Shown here: in pieces, positions 12,201 to 23,647 of the stretch | Layout of the letters: the number at the start of each line of letters is the position of its first letter | Position numbering within the stretch: position 1 is the first letter of the stretch | Source of the DNA: Aquila chrysaetos chrysaetos | Lineage: Eukaryota > Chordata > Aves > Accipitriformes > Accipitridae | Length of the DNA: 64,000 nucleotides | Reading direction: 5' to 3' | Assembly (NCBI RefSeq): GCF_900496995.4 | Contig: NC_044006.1 | Coordinates: forward strand, 40,189,120 to 40,253,119 | The notes under the pieces: generated by a model | Told to the model about the DNA's origin: nothing | Databases searched by the model: none | What the model saw: the letters and a program-made list of their open reading frames with translations, nothing else | Position numbers and translations under genes: made by a program

Positions 12201-15200
12201 CATGTCCTTTCTGCAGGTAGCTGGACCACAGCAGTATGTTCCTGAGAAGCCATATGTCATTTTCAGTAGTTCTGCTAACACGGGGTCACTGACTCACTTT
12301 CTCTTCCAAAACCACCTTTTCAGTTCACCACTCCTCAATTCCTTCCATAACTCCTCAACCCACCTCTTCACTCTTTCCAAAAGCCACCCCAGCTGTCTTG
12401 CTTTACATGTCTCCCTCCCTCACGGGAAGGGCTAGCCAAATTGTCTTGAAAAGCAATGGGCAAGAAACTCCTAAAAATCAAGGGAAGGAGGGGACAGAGG
12501 TGGATGTGTTGATTTCTGAACACCGTCTTTCAATGAAGGCGTTCTCAATAGCTCTTGAAACTCCTAAGCTGCCCACATAAAAAGTAGTCTTGAATGAATG
12601 AATTAATTGCACTTCTGGATACCTTCACAGAGAATAATCAAAACACCAGGCTAGGCCAAAACCAGTAGTTCTGGGTACACTTTTGCCCACCCTGCTACCT
12701 GACTTCAGAAGTAAATTACCCCTTTTGTTTTTGGCATGGTTTAACCCCAGCCAGCAACTAAGCACCACGCAACCGCTCACTCACTTCCCCCGCCCCCGCA
12801 GTGGGATGGGGGAGAGAATCAGAAGGAGAAAGGTAAAACTCGTGGGTTGAGGTAAGAACAGGTTAATAAAACAGAAAGGAAGAAACTAATAATGATAATA
12901 ATAACAATAATAAAATGACAATAATAATAAAAGGATTGGGATATACAAAACAAGTGATGCACAATGCAATTGCTCACCACTCGCCCACTGATGCCCAGTT
13001 AGTTCCTGAGCAGCGATCCCCCCCACCCCAGGCCAACTCCCCCCAGTTTATATACTGGGCATGACATCACATGGTATGGAATACCCCTTTGGCCAGTTTG
13101 GGTCAGCTGCCCTGGCTGTGTCCCCTCACAACTCCTTGTGCCCCTCCAGCTTTCTCGCTGGCTGAGCATGAGAAGCTGAAAAATCCTTGACTTAGTCTAA
13201 ACACTACTTAGCAACAACTGAAAACATCAGCGTGTTCTCAACATTCTTCTCATACTGAATGCAAGACATAACACTATTCCAGCTACTAGGAAGAAAATTA
13301 ACTCTATCCCAGTCAAAACCAGGACAGTTTTCTTCTTTTGGAAGTACTACAGCAGGATGAAAAGATACAAACAAGCAAGATGTGACAGCCACCATTTATG
13401 TCTAATTAAAAACTACAAGCTCATTAACTTAAGAAGAAATGAGGCAGCAATGTCACTGGAGGAAAGCAGCTTTCATTACTGAGCTGCAACAAGCTTCCCC
13501 AGCCAGGACCAAGGGAGTGAGATACTGACGCTCCCACACTGGGCCAGCAAACCGTCTCTGGGAAAAACACTTTGACAAGACCATGTGGGCCACGCGGCTC
13601 CTACGCATTTTTGCAGAGGGCCCTCGCTTCTGCTGTCCCCTGCACCAGGGCTCTGCCAACCAGCACAGAGCTGCAGAAGCCCAGGTTGGGCTTGGACTGA
13701 TACCACGTCGGAGGAACGACTGCTCCTTACCAGCTAGGGACCGATTCCTTAGGCTACTGCTGAAGCAAAGCTCAACTCAGTTTAAGGTTAGAAAGCCCTA
13801 AAGCCACAGGCTAATAGTAGGAGTATGGTTTGGTTTTTTTTGTTTAGTTATTTTTCTAAACAAGCAATATCGCAGCATCTGGGCCAACCTGGTCTATAGG
13901 TTACTGAACCTTCGGGGTGCCTGGAAAACAACTTAAACATAAATCCTTTTATACACTCTTCCAGAGCTCTTCCATTATTTCCTAGAAGAATATAAAAACA
14001 TTAAAAATGCCAAAGTATTCTCAATACCTCTTTATTTTATATGAAGGGGAAAAAAATCACAAGAATGAGAATAAAAAAAAAACCAGCAAGACTCGTTTTT
14101 ATTTGTCTTGCCACCAAAATAAAGAAACTATGCTAAAAGTCACTATTGATATGGACGAACTCACAAAAAAAGGAGGTGATTGTTCAGCAGAGAGAAGCAG
14201 TTAATTGCTTCAGGCACTCAATGGCACAGAACCAATCCTTTAAATAATGCACAGCGCCACAGTCAATACAAGCCTCTAATTCAGTCTGGAGATCCTGCTG
14301 CTACACATGAATCATTTCAGCCATGGTCCTAGAGCTTACAATTGCAGCTGATGCTCAACCAAATTGCATCCCATCAATCAAAGGCTGTGCAATCAATTAG
14401 CCAACATACAAAGCACTCTGCCTCCATCACTTTGGAGGCTGGTTAAAAATATGAGTCAATATATTTTGTTGAGGTTTTTGTTTGGTTGGGTTTTTTGGTT
14501 CTGGGTCCTTTTTTTTTTTTTTTTCAGGGGGAAGCAGCAATTATCTGTCTTCCTTTGCAGAACCTAACTCTTCTTTATTAGACATGTATTAAAAAGACTA
14601 TGATAGGCCATCGTTAACTAGGACAGCATATACTTTCAGAACAGAATTGTTACACTAATAAAAACACATTTTTGTAAAAGGAAACCAATTAAAAAAAAAA
14701 ATCACAGCAAGGTTCTGTCAGAAGATGCACTAACCACCTGGTACTCACTGAGTCAGCAGCCATGGGAAGGTTAACCTAAACAACCAGCTAAAAATAGCAC
14801 GTGGCTGACAAATCATGGGCAGTACAACAGGGATACAATCTTTAATTACAGGATCTTCACATTTGGAGACAAGCAAAAAGCAGAGGAAAAAAAAACCCAA
14901 CACAACAAAAACCAAAGCAGCAAAAAGACACTTAATACACTTCCATGAACACAAGTCTTGGGTTTATTCAGTTTTATTCTCTCCCCACAAAATGTCCTAG
15001 GAATATTGCAATTTTTGGAACTGAGCATTCAGACTTCACCTGATACAAAAAATTAAAGCTGAACCTTTCGAGGTCTTACTGGTGCCAACACTAACACAAC
15101 TTTGAAGAAGAATTTACTAAGCCCATTTATACTGGTGACACACAGGCAGGACAAAATATAGCTTATAGTTCCACAGCTCATTTTAGAGGCACAGAGCCAT

Positions 15201-15243
15201 TAAGAGTAAAAATTGACCTTGCTGGGGAAAGATAGATATAGAG

Positions 15244-15278
<35 letters not shown>

Positions 15279-18200
15279 GGCTATAAAATGCAAAGCACAA
15301 TAAAAGTGAGTAGTAGCTTAAGGTCTCAGCCATAGAATTAAGTGAAGAGATTCCAGACAACTTCACAGGCACTGGTTAAGGTCCTAATACATATTGCACT
15401 CCTGCATGAAACTTAAAAGTTTGTACCTGCAGTACCTGGAAGATCTGATATTGTCCACTAAAGAAACAGATATTTAAGCAATCTGTGCCTGTTAAGGATT
15501 CAGTATTTCTCCAGAAGTTTCCACAGCCTGAAAGATCTGCCTACTTCCACCATTACACTTCAGGAAGTCTGGATGCAGCTGTCACTGAGCAAACTTGACA
15601 TTTCTTGAGTTATCAGAGTTGAAATTTGGACATATTTCAAACTTTAATGTTACACAACTCAGACTCCAGACAGCATTCATTCCAAAGTGCCAAGCCTGAA
15701 GAAGAAAAAAAACCCCACATTTGAAGACATGTAGATCATGTCAGACATCCACAAAGCCAAACCATCTGGGAGAATTACATATTCAAAAAGTCAAACTGAT
15801 GACCTGGAAAACAAGCTGCAATTAAGAGATGCCAGTTCCAGTTGCATTTCTAAAAGGCACAAAGGCCAGACACCCAAGTTTTTATTATTGCTTGCTTTCC
15901 ACTAGAATTATGTAATACTTTATGCTCCTTAATTTCTTGAGCTTCAATACAGGTCTTTGCAAAAACTTATGCAATAGATAGTCCTTGGACTTCTTTGACC
16001 TTAATTCAGATTTTGAGTGCAGATAGGAGATAATTTTGAAATTTCCATGTTATGGCAACACCCTTCTAATAGGAGGAATTAAAGCCTTCATCACATCCCT
16101 ACTGCTAATATCACGGGCAAGACCCAAGACTTAGTTGCAGGTGGCAGAGCAGGGGCAGATCCCTGCTTTTCTGTGCAGGGTTGCAAGAGAGTCCCAGAGT
16201 GGCTGCTCTGATAGTCAGAGACATCTTGCAGCAAGAACAAGCAACATCCACCTTTTTACCCCACCGTGAGCAAAGCCATGCCATGTGTTCACCATACCAC
16301 CACCTACCGCTTTACCTCCCAGCACCCAAGGGCAGAAGAACCACAGCTTCTGCCCAGCGCTGTGTCAACAACTGATAGCTGGATGAGAACTGCTGAAAAC
16401 TCAGCTCAGATGGGACCAAGACAGCGCTGGTGTCTTGCAAAACACAAGAGAATATCCAATATATGTCCTTCCTCAGTTGCCAGTGCTGATGAAAGTCTAT
16501 GAATGCCATCAGGTTCGCACCTTTGCTAAAACCCAGCCTGCTCCTGGTTGTTGATGTAGCAGCTGTTGGCCAGAAGACAGCACCTTCCCCTCGTGCAACT
16601 GTGACCACAAAACACCTGCCTCCCAGTTACAAGGGAAGTCATATTCTCCAGTTAGAGGATGCATCTAACAGCCAAAACACAGGACCGAGTCAAGAGATCT
16701 TATTTCCAGTTTAGAAAGAAGACTGCTGAGCTGCCACGGACCGTGCTGAAAAAAAACCTGATTTCTGCATTAACCTCCCTGTGTCTTCTCACCCATAAAA
16801 CACACGTGTTTCATACTGGCCCACTGCTGGTCTTAACGCACTAATGTCCAATGGATGAGGATTTCCTGGGGAAATTAAGGCTATGGAAATCTCCACGTCA
16901 CAAACAGACGAAACACTCGTTTTCAAGATCACAGAGCACTTGAAACCTCAGCTATTGGGGAACCAAACTAAATCTTACAATCCAGTTCTTAACAACTGAT
17001 TGCGTGACTAAGTTCAGTTCAGGTGGCCGCATGTTTCATGCTGTCAGTCACTGCCAGGTTTCTAGGCAGGAAAAGCATTTAGCAAAAGAGTATCTTACAT
17101 AGACCAAACTTGAAACTTTCCCCCTTTTTTCTCATACAACAAACAGAAGTAATACAGTTAAAGGGTTATCTTGACATAAGGAATTTGTACCCAAAACTGC
17201 TGCCCGCTTTTTCCAGCCTCCTAAGGCTACCCAGTAATTTGGGAAGAGCAATCTCAGGCACTGGAACACATTTTGCAGCCTTAATTCTGTAGTGAAACAA
17301 CTTGACAGGATAAAAATCCAGTGTGTATCCATGAGGGACAGCAGAAAGGCAGACAAGAGTGCGTGACAATTCACGCCTCTCCTCTGAGCTACTATCCTCT
17401 CACCTAGAGAGCAGCTTCTAGGAATGCCCATATTGCAATTTTACTCTGATTATGTGCACATTAACAGCAGGAATCAATACCAAAAGCCCCTAAAGGTAAT
17501 GAAGTTAACAGATTTAGCACTTCAACAATGGTATCACATTTTAAAGCAGTCATTTGAGGGACACTAGAGGTTCAAGTGAAGCAAGCAACAGCTGGAACCA
17601 GCTTTAACACAGTGACCCTCTCCCAAATTATTTTTCTGGCAGGAGTCCGAAAAACTCCACCCTCATTTCAATCACAACTGTTAGTGCAGTGCTAGCAGCA
17701 TTGAAAAAGCAACCTGCTGTTACAGGGCAACTGGGTTTGTTTCCAAACGATTTTATGCCAGTGACCAGCCAAGGCATGGAGAGTACAATGTACCAGCAGT
17801 CAGGCATTTTTGAAGGGGACACAGTGAAAGGGTGAAGGGCAGAGAGGCAAAAGTTTAGTATTCCAGGCCACTGCTCAGACACGCTAATTCAAGTCATTCA
17901 AAGCTCCCGGGAGTTTCCCTCCTCCGTTTATACTTCTCAGCCTCAGCAAACTAGCAGCTCCTCTCTCTGACCCCTGAGGTGGTTATCAGGCCAGACGGAG
18001 CCAACACAATGAATTTATGTATGACCACGTGGTGGTATCTCTTCATCGTCATTCTGCCACACCTTCCACTTCTGTCCTACCCAGGCGTTCCCTGTGATCA
18101 CTTATTTATTTCAGTGCCAAAGGACTGAATGCAGAGGCACCGGTACTGCAGCATACCTGGCAGGGAATGCTGCACCGCGTAGGCTCTGCAGCATTGCTCT

Positions 18201-21200
18201 AACACCTACAGAGGAGAGAGGGGACACTGATTTCCATTCCTGCAGCCTCATCAAACTTTTCTGCTGCGAGCACATTACTCAATTCCAAAAAGGTATGACA
18301 AAAGCAAGATTGCTGTGTGAAATAAAACGGGGGGGGGGGGGGGGGGGGGGGAGAGACATGAGAAAGAAGGTCAAACCACACAAACGTAATTATGCAACAT
18401 CCAACGAGAATTAACTTACTAGTCCCTGAAGCATCCTGGGTCAAAAGTGTAGACAGAACTGGGTGAGATTTGGTCATCCATCTAAACCAACACCTGGTCT
18501 CTGTGAGCAGCTACAGTCAGTAATACTGGGCAGACCATTGCCCTGCAGGCAACAGAAACCTCAGCTGTCTAGGTCCACCACCACAAAAGCCAGACTTCTA
18601 ATCTTACACATAGAACTTGGACCATACCCAGAGGTTAAAAAGGGAAAAAATGATTAAAAAAAAAAAAGCTTTTTAGAACCAAATGTTTATCTAAATGTGA
18701 AGTTTTCAATTACTTCCTCCATCTCTGGAAACAGAGGACCTTATTTCCAGAGCTTGATATCAACTGGAAGCGTACATGTCTCCCATCCTAAAAGGTCAGA
18801 TTTCTTCAGTTAAACTCCCAAAACAAAGACTCACTCTAAGCAGTATCACGTGCATCTGGATTCAAGCTATAAAAGCTAATGCTCTTTCACATTTTCTTGA
18901 GCTCTCCCCCAGGTTTGTCAAGGAATTCTGAATCATTAGAGACAAGAGTAATTTAAAGTTTTATGTGAAAGCTGAAATTTACTGCTCGGTGCTGGCTCTT
19001 GGCATGTCGGGATAAATCGAAAAGAATTCAGAGCACAACAATAAAATGGGAGTGGATGATTACATACAGGAGGATGGGGAGAGCTAACTATGGTATGTGG
19101 TATGATGCAGCATCACTAGTGATGGCATGAATGCGAGGCTGACATGCCTTGAGGAAGATTAATTAGTTAGGGTTACAGTTACTCAGCACAATTAAGGAAG
19201 TGAATATTTAAATACCAGGAAAAGCTTAGCTTTGTGAAAAAACGTGATCAAAGCCATTTCATGAAGCACATAACTAATACCAGGCAAGTCAGTGGAGGCA
19301 GTCATCATTTTTCTTTCTAATGATGAAGCTGCCTTTGATCCCCAAGCCAACAGCTGATACATACCACCTCTTCCAGAGTTAGCGGCTTTCCTGCCTGTGG
19401 CCAGTGATCCCAGGTAAGGAGTTTCTACACTGAAGATCTCAACTGAATTGAATTTCAGCAGGAAAAAAAAAATCAACTTGAAAGCACCAAGCTCTCACAC
19501 ACACCACCGAAGGAAGGCATTCCCCAACTCCATGTTCTGTTTCCCTGTGGGTAAGCAATAGCTTACTCATTCTATAAACCTGGTGAGAAATCAAAATCAC
19601 AGATGATTTTTACAAGGCAGTCTCCAAAGACTAAAGAAATTTCTTTTATTAATCAGAAGGTATGCTAAACAAAGAGTGTAAATTGCAGCTTGAGTTCAGT
19701 CGGAGAGTCCTGTGGGAGACAGTTTCCAAACAGCAAAGAGCAGCCTCCATGTGCAGTTCACCTCTGCTCTCTCCTTTCTCTATCCTGCAAGCAGCATCCC
19801 CCAGTTTGAGAACAGTCCTGCTACAACACTGCAGCCAGGATCTGGCTTTGATGCTGTCCACACCAGAATGCTTTATGCTCAGCCAGGACCACAGGCAGCA
19901 GCAGGACAACAGACCAAGGAGCTATACGGAAGGTATAGGGTGACACATTTATCACCACAACTGCTTACTACAATAAGTAGTACTGAAAAAAGAGTTATAC
20001 TCCCTTTATCCACGCTGTAAGCCCATTCCTAGCCTCCACAACCTTTACCAAGTAAGGCTAACATCAGACAGAGAGTTTTGGCAAAGGATGAAATCTAGAA
20101 ATTTTTTCAAATCAAGTTATGCACTTTGACAGTAGGCTCAGCTGAGGCCAACATACACACCTGCATGATTTAAGTCACCCAGCTCTGGGTTTTGAGGATT
20201 AAGAATTTGAAGTTTGCAGAGGCATCATATATTTGCCCAAGTGAAAAAGTGCTATCACACTTTATATGTCAGCGATAGTTCTGCTTGCAAAGTTCCCTGC
20301 TCCCTTAAGGTTTTAACCAGTTTAGTGGGAGGAGCATAAAAAAGAGCAATCTCAGGACACGCTTATTGCAAACACAAGATCCCAAATAGAGTTTCATCAG
20401 CTAGACCTGTGTGCATGTGTATCAGATCCAAAGTTGGCACACTTCACACCAGAGGAAAAACCCTATCTCCAAGCAGAAACAAAGTAACACTAATTCAATT
20501 TATCCTAATCTATATAAAGCAAACAAGTGCATTTATTACAAAACAAGATGACTTGTTTGAGCAGTAAGGCAAGCTAATCTGTCTTTCAGTTGCTGGCAAT
20601 CATGCTGTGCTTTCTGACCTTTGCCCACAGAAAGCCAAACTTGTTTCCTACTTCTGAAATGTTCTTGCTGTCAATAACTATGCAATTTGCAACACAGATC
20701 TAGCTCCCTGCCCAAGGGCCAGGAGGAAATGGGTTGATGTGGACTTGACCTCTCATGATGGTGATGACAGAAGACATTATAAAACCAAAATTCCCAGAAA
20801 AGGCTCGATTACCAACAAACTCCATCAGCTCCTCTCACAGCAAGAAGGGAAAGCAGTTCTCCTTTTCTAGTTTTAAGCTTGTTCTTTGGTGAATGCCTTA
20901 TCTCCTCTCTGTGTGAAGCAAAGGTGTGTTCCTCATTACAAGGAGGAAAGGGTGTAAGATACCTGCAGTGTATGTTTCCATCAGCACTAACACAGGCATA
21001 CACCGACATACAGAGATGACATACACTTTCGCTACTTTTTGCATACATCATTTACACTATGCAACACCAGATCAGTTAACCTTGAGCAAGAGGAAAAGCA
21101 TATTGGTGGCAGAATACTGACAGAAACACTGTTCTGGATGACTGGTTGAATCCTCTTGCTTCCCTTAATCCCCGACAGGAGGCTTTCCTATCTGTGCTAC

Positions 21201-23306
21201 TGTTACCACAAATGCCACATTCCAGCATGATTTTTTTTTTTTTTTTGCATCATCACATAAATTTATAACTTAATGGCTTCAGGGTAGGAAGTCTTCATTG
21301 TATGCCAAAAGAAAGCACATGTAAGCCTAGTTAGCTTGCAGAACAGCAAATTTACTGTTAGGAAACACACACCAGACAGGCCTTCTACAACCTAAGAAAA
21401 GGCACGGAGTGACCTTGACCACAACACTTACTAGCAGACTCCAGTTTCAGCAAAGAAATCAGAGAGATGCTTCAATCCTCCATCACTGATTTTCTCTCTA
21501 TTGAGAACAAAAAGTCATCTAGTTTTCAGCTGGGGCAGATCTCACACATCCAAGGAAAAGAGATTCCTTCAGTCTGCATTCACTTAGACTGAGGTTTGCA
21601 AAGTGTCATCCTTCTTCATGAAGGGTCATTTGGTTGAAAGTGCATATCAGTGTGGCTAGAAAAAAATATTAATTGATTTTGATGGAACTGGAATATTTCT
21701 GGTTCTTAATCTTCATCTTACCATCAAAACAGAAGACAAGTCCAGCTGATCCTACCACATGCACACTCAGGCACAAATGCTACAATGCCAAACGCCAGTC
21801 AGTCGTCTACACACACACTGGTTCCCACAGACACTCTCTCCCCACATCTCACTGCATGAAAGCAAGCGCAGGGGTTCCAAATACACCCCAGCATCTAAGC
21901 AATGCAAAGAAAAACAAACACATAAAACTTTAGATTGACTGAACCATGTATATTTTTATTATGGGGAAAGGACTAATAACACTGCCCAAGTTTTGGTATG
22001 CAAATGCAAAAGCCAAGCATGGCCGCTCCTACTGCCACACACTCCATAATCCAAGAGCATTCACAAGTAATTAAAAAAACGCAATAAATAAATCCATGCC
22101 TATTCACTGAGACCTAACAATTTTTGATTCCCCTCTCAGAACACCTATCGCCTAAAGGGGAAAAGCCGCAGCAATCTTCCTGCACACAAATAAATCCAGC
22201 TTCATGCACCACTCCCCCCCCATCCCCCTGCCACATGAATTCATTACTTGCTTGTGCTTCAGCTTTTTCTTTGTTTAATTTTGATTTCCCACACTTTCCC
22301 AAGTAACCAGAGAGGTGCAGCTGTTCCAGCCTCTGAAAAAAATTCAAGCAGGAAGGCAGCCCTCCTGCCTACACTCCCCAGCAAAACTTGCACCTGGCAA
22401 TGTCAAGGTCGTGGTTGTTTTTCTCTGACCATCAAATTTCCAAATTGTTTCAACAAACGAGGGAGAGGTTTGCACCAGGCAAGACCCCATCCACGCACCC
22501 CAAATGACAAGCCACCCCCGACTCTAACGTGTCAGGCGGTGGTCACCCCCCAGGAACACTCGCCGGGAACACCCGGACCCTCCCCGCCCCCGCAGAGTTT
22601 CTGACCCCACCACCTTTAACCTCCGCTGAGCAAACCCTGGCCACGCACGGCTGCTCCCAGTCTGCTACGAAAGTCAAACCTCCCACAGCACGGGAACAAC
22701 AAAAAATTAAATTCTGGGCCTAGCACTAGCAGGACAGTCATCGTCCCGTCCCGTCCCTCCCCCCCCTTTTTTTTTCCCTTCTTTTTTTTGCATGCATATT
22801 CATCCAGCTACCCCAAGTGTCATTTAATGCCGACACCTCTTCCTCCCAGGCCTGGGATTCCCCTGACTCCACGAAGCGACTCAGTAAAAGTTTCACAGGG
22901 CCGTACGGAACGGGGAAGTTCGCTGGCGAGTAGGACCTAACACATCCAAAATAATCCCAAACTCTGACCCACAACCCCAGGGAGGGCAAGGGACACCCCA
23001 GACGAGCGCTGGCACCCACAAGTGGGTTAAACGCCTCCTCCAGCGCTAGACGGGTGACAACGTGTGACAGCACAGCTGGAAACCAGGGTGAGCCGGAGCT
23101 GGTCCCCTGCACGGCGGGGTCAGGGGGCAGCGCTGACCCAGACTCAGTGAATACATATATATATATAGATAGATAGATAGATATCTCTGTACAGAAGAAG
23201 ATAATGGGACCCGCCCCGCTAGGGAAGCCCGCTCCGCGCAGAGGCTGAGGACTGGCAGCAACTCACCACTCAGGTAGTTGGTCCACTTGTACAGCACACC
23301 CTCCAT
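114..23306 (-). CDS. PLEKHA8: PLEKHA8 (FAPP2), 5' part of the gene, 11 coding exons, 3' end outside window
   Basis: The protein binds PI4P on the trans-Golgi through an N-terminal PH domain and transfers glucosylceramide through a C-terminal GLTP domain (family knowledge). Joined exons are 23306-23267, 12010-11894, 11228-11073, 9102-8978, 7534-7376, 6445-6405, 5696-5539, 2953-2791, 2383-2298, 1642-1584 and 244-114. Reading phase stays consistent across every junction and gives about 412 residues. The PH domain covers residues 1-93, with the signature [14 protein letters not shown] (Lys7, Arg18) and His54. A charged segment at 105-146 and a poorly conserved linker follow. The GLTP domain starts near 320 and has Asp362, Asn366, Lys369 and Trp409 at the spacing of the GLTP glycolipid-headgroup residues. 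The last part, including the GLTP histidine, about 110 residues, lies off the left edge. It differs from the paralogue PLEKHA3, which has no GLTP domain. The start is the ATG in a perfect GCCGCCATGG context. Confidence 0.97.
1584..1642 (-). CDS. PLEKHA8: PLEKHA8 exon 10, GLTP headgroup site
   Basis: The exon encodes [20 protein letters not shown]. It carries Asp362 and Asn366, and Lys369 opens the next exon. These match by spacing the Asp/Asn/Lys that hold the sugar headgroup in GLTP. The acceptor is TTCTAG and the donor GTAACA begins at 1583. Confidence 0.95.
2298..2383 (-). CDS. PLEKHA8: PLEKHA8 exon 9, start of GLTP domain
   Basis: The exon encodes [20 protein letters not shown] and CYAIVPVL, the first helix of the GLTP fold. 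The acceptor is CACCAG and the donor GTAAGC begins at 2297. The FSDIE...IPTE pattern is characteristic of the FAPP2 GLTP domain. Confidence 0.95.
2791..2953 (-). CDS. PLEKHA8: PLEKHA8 exon 8
   Basis: The exon encodes residues 266-319: GIKEDGENK, a weakly conserved serine-rich stretch, then the conserved PTFFSVM before the GLTP domain. The acceptor AG lies at 2955-2954 and the donor is GTAGTA at 2790. The donor is weaker than its neighbours, but the phase into exon 9 (AG plus G, Arg320) supports it. Confidence 0.9.
5539..5696 (-). CDS. PLEKHA8: PLEKHA8 exon 7
   Basis: The exon encodes residues 213-265, starting [16 protein letters not shown] and ending DHITEDLA, part of the acidic linker. The acceptor is TTCTTCAG and the donor GTAAAT begins at 5538. 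The QMEL..CENGS stretch is diagnostic for PLEKHA8; the rest is poorly conserved. Confidence 0.93.
6405..6445 (-). CDS. PLEKHA8: PLEKHA8 exon 6 (41-nt small exon)
   Basis: This small exon encodes [13 protein letters not shown] plus two bases of Arg213. It is recognised by the acceptor CTTACAG, the donor GTATAA, the phase fit on both sides, and partial similarity to the mammalian segment at the same place (a KH near the start and S-x-ER at the end). It was too short to appear as a reading frame by itself. Confidence 0.85.
7376..7534 (-). CDS. PLEKHA8: PLEKHA8 exon 5
   Basis: The exon encodes residues 147-199, with [20 protein letters not shown] and the proline-containing [10 protein letters not shown]. 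The acceptor is CCCACAG and the donor GTAATG begins at 7375. The 53 codons begin and end on codon boundaries. A TPPGSP motif looks like a proline-directed phosphorylation site, which is an inference. Confidence 0.95.
8978..9102 (-). CDS. PLEKHA8: PLEKHA8 exon 4
   Basis: The exon encodes residues 105-146, including [18 protein letters not shown] and [13 protein letters not shown]. It is a charged helical segment directly after the PH domain. The acceptor is TTTTAG and the donor GTACAG begins at 8977. The match to PLEKHA8 is close along the whole exon. Confidence 0.95.
9555..9965 (-). mobile_element. CR1 LINE fragment, 5'-truncated
   Basis: The left end reads AATCATAGAATGATTGAG followed by a GGAAGGGACCTCTGGAGA-like stretch. 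This is the reverse complement of the CR1 3' end, which finishes in ATTCTATG-type units after a conserved AGGTCCCTTCC motif. The match continues with GTTTTGAACATTGTCAGGG and GGAGACTCCACAACC, and ends near the ACTGGAGAGTGCAG motif. The element lies on the minus strand, in the same sense as PLEKHA8. CR1 is the dominant LINE of birds; the 5' boundary is approximate. Confidence 0.9.
11073..11228 (-). CDS. PLEKHA8: PLEKHA8 exon 3 (GC donor)
   Basis: The exon encodes residues 53-104, from [11 protein letters not shown] through [13 protein letters not shown] to [12 protein letters not shown], the second half of the PH domain and its C-terminal helix. The acceptor is CTTCTAG. The intron after it begins GCAAGA at 11072, not GT. 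The phase needed to make Glu105 with exon 4 forces this GC donor. Confidence 0.93.
11894..12010 (-). CDS. PLEKHA8: PLEKHA8 exon 2
   Basis: The exon encodes residues 14-52, from [12 protein letters not shown] through ILSYYDS to MAVCEIQ. This is the core of the PH domain, including Arg18 of the PI4P site. The acceptor is TTTTTCAG ending at 12011 and the donor GTAACT begins at 11893. It joins exon 1 in phase across an intron of about 11.3 kb. Confidence 0.96.
12732..13326 (-). mobile_element. Solo LTR A of an avian endogenous retrovirus
   Basis: Read on the minus strand the element starts TGTCCTGGTTTTGACTGGG and ends near GGTTAAACCATGCCA, so it has TG...CA ends. GTTTT at 12727-12731 and again at 13327-13331 is a perfect 5-bp target-site duplication. 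A TATATAA box (13048-13054 read on the minus strand) and a CRE-like TGATGTCA upstream of it mark U3. The region at about 12889-12933 is an AAT-type microsatellite. Copy B has ATTAAA where this copy has ATTAAC. No internal gag/pol/env sequence is present, so it is a solo LTR. A 5-bp duplication fits the ERVL class; the family name is not assigned. Confidence 0.9.
15249..15274. repeat. (TA)13 microsatellite
   Basis: Thirteen uninterrupted TA units follow a GATAGATATAGAGAGAGA lead-in in PLEKHA8 intron 1. Confidence 0.95.
18329..18351 (+). repeat. 23-base poly-G run
   Basis: An uninterrupted run of 23 G follows AATAAAAC and precedes AGAGACATG in PLEKHA8 intron 1. On the transcribed RNA of PLEKHA8 it would be poly-C. 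Its length may be inexact because such runs sequence poorly. Confidence 0.9.
22757..22790 (+). repeat. C/T homopolymer tract
   Basis: A run of C followed by T9, CCC, TT, C and T9 in PLEKHA8 intron 1 close to the CpG island. It is purine-only on the PLEKHA8 sense strand. Confidence 0.75.
23153..23184. repeat. (TA)n(GATA)n microsatellite
   Basis: An AT dinucleotide stretch passes into four GATA units about 100 bases downstream of PLEKHA8 exon 1, inside intron 1. Confidence 0.85.
23267..23306 (-). CDS. PLEKHA8: PLEKHA8 exon 1 (coding part)
   Basis: This exon encodes [13 protein letters not shown] plus the first base of Gly14, the first PH-domain strand and the start of the membrane-facing loop. 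The donor GTGAGT begins at 23266. The ATG lies in a perfect Kozak context (GCCGCCATGG). The frame stays open upstream without an in-frame ATG, so this is the only sensible AUG start. The exon sits in a CpG island. Confidence 0.96.
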
Positions 23307-23578
23307 GGCGGCCGGCCCCCGCCCCCATGCAGCGCGGCCGCCTCCCGGCGGAGTCACGCCGCCCGCCGCCGCCGCCGCCCCCCGCGCCCCGCCGCGCCGC
23401 CGGCACCCAGGGCCATAGCGGGGCGCCGCCCGCCCGGCCCGGCCCTGCCCGGCCCGGCCCCCACCGCCGAGCCTGCCCACCGCCGCCACGCTCCTAACGC
23501 AGATCGCGCCGCTGCCGGGCACCCGAAGAACGGCCCCGCAGCGCTACGGAAGCGCAAGCGGTTCTAGGAATCGCAACC

Positions 23579-23584
23579 CACGTG
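23579..23584. promoter_or_regulatory. CACGTG E-box
   Basis: A perfect palindromic CACGTG lies between the PLEKHA8 start and the CCAAT cluster, in context TCACGTGGGT on the minus strand. USF, MYC/MAX and TFE3-type factors bind such sites. It may belong to the PLEKHA8 side of the promoter. Confidence 0.45.
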
Positions 23585-23647
23585 ATCAGCAGGAGACAGG
23601 AGGGGGGGATCAGGAGCAGAGCGCCCAAAGCAGGTGGCCTTCCGCAG

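Larger units (their letters stand above)
12011..23266 (-). other. PLEKHA8 intron 1 (11.3 kb), no gene seen
   Basis: I find no further PLEKHA8 exon and no other gene here; exon 1 and exon 2 join directly in phase. The intron holds solo LTR A (12732-13326), a TA repeat (15249-15274), a 23-G run (18329-18351), a C/T tract (about 22757-22790) and a TA/GATA repeat (about 23153-23184). The rest looks like unique intron sequence. Confidence 0.8.

Noticed and set aside
12732-13326. Possible full endogenous provirus between LTR A and LTR B
   Set aside because: The two LTRs are in opposite orientation, have different 5-bp duplications, and lie 36.5 kb apart with host genes between them. No gag, pol or env-like sequence was seen, so they are separate solo LTRs.
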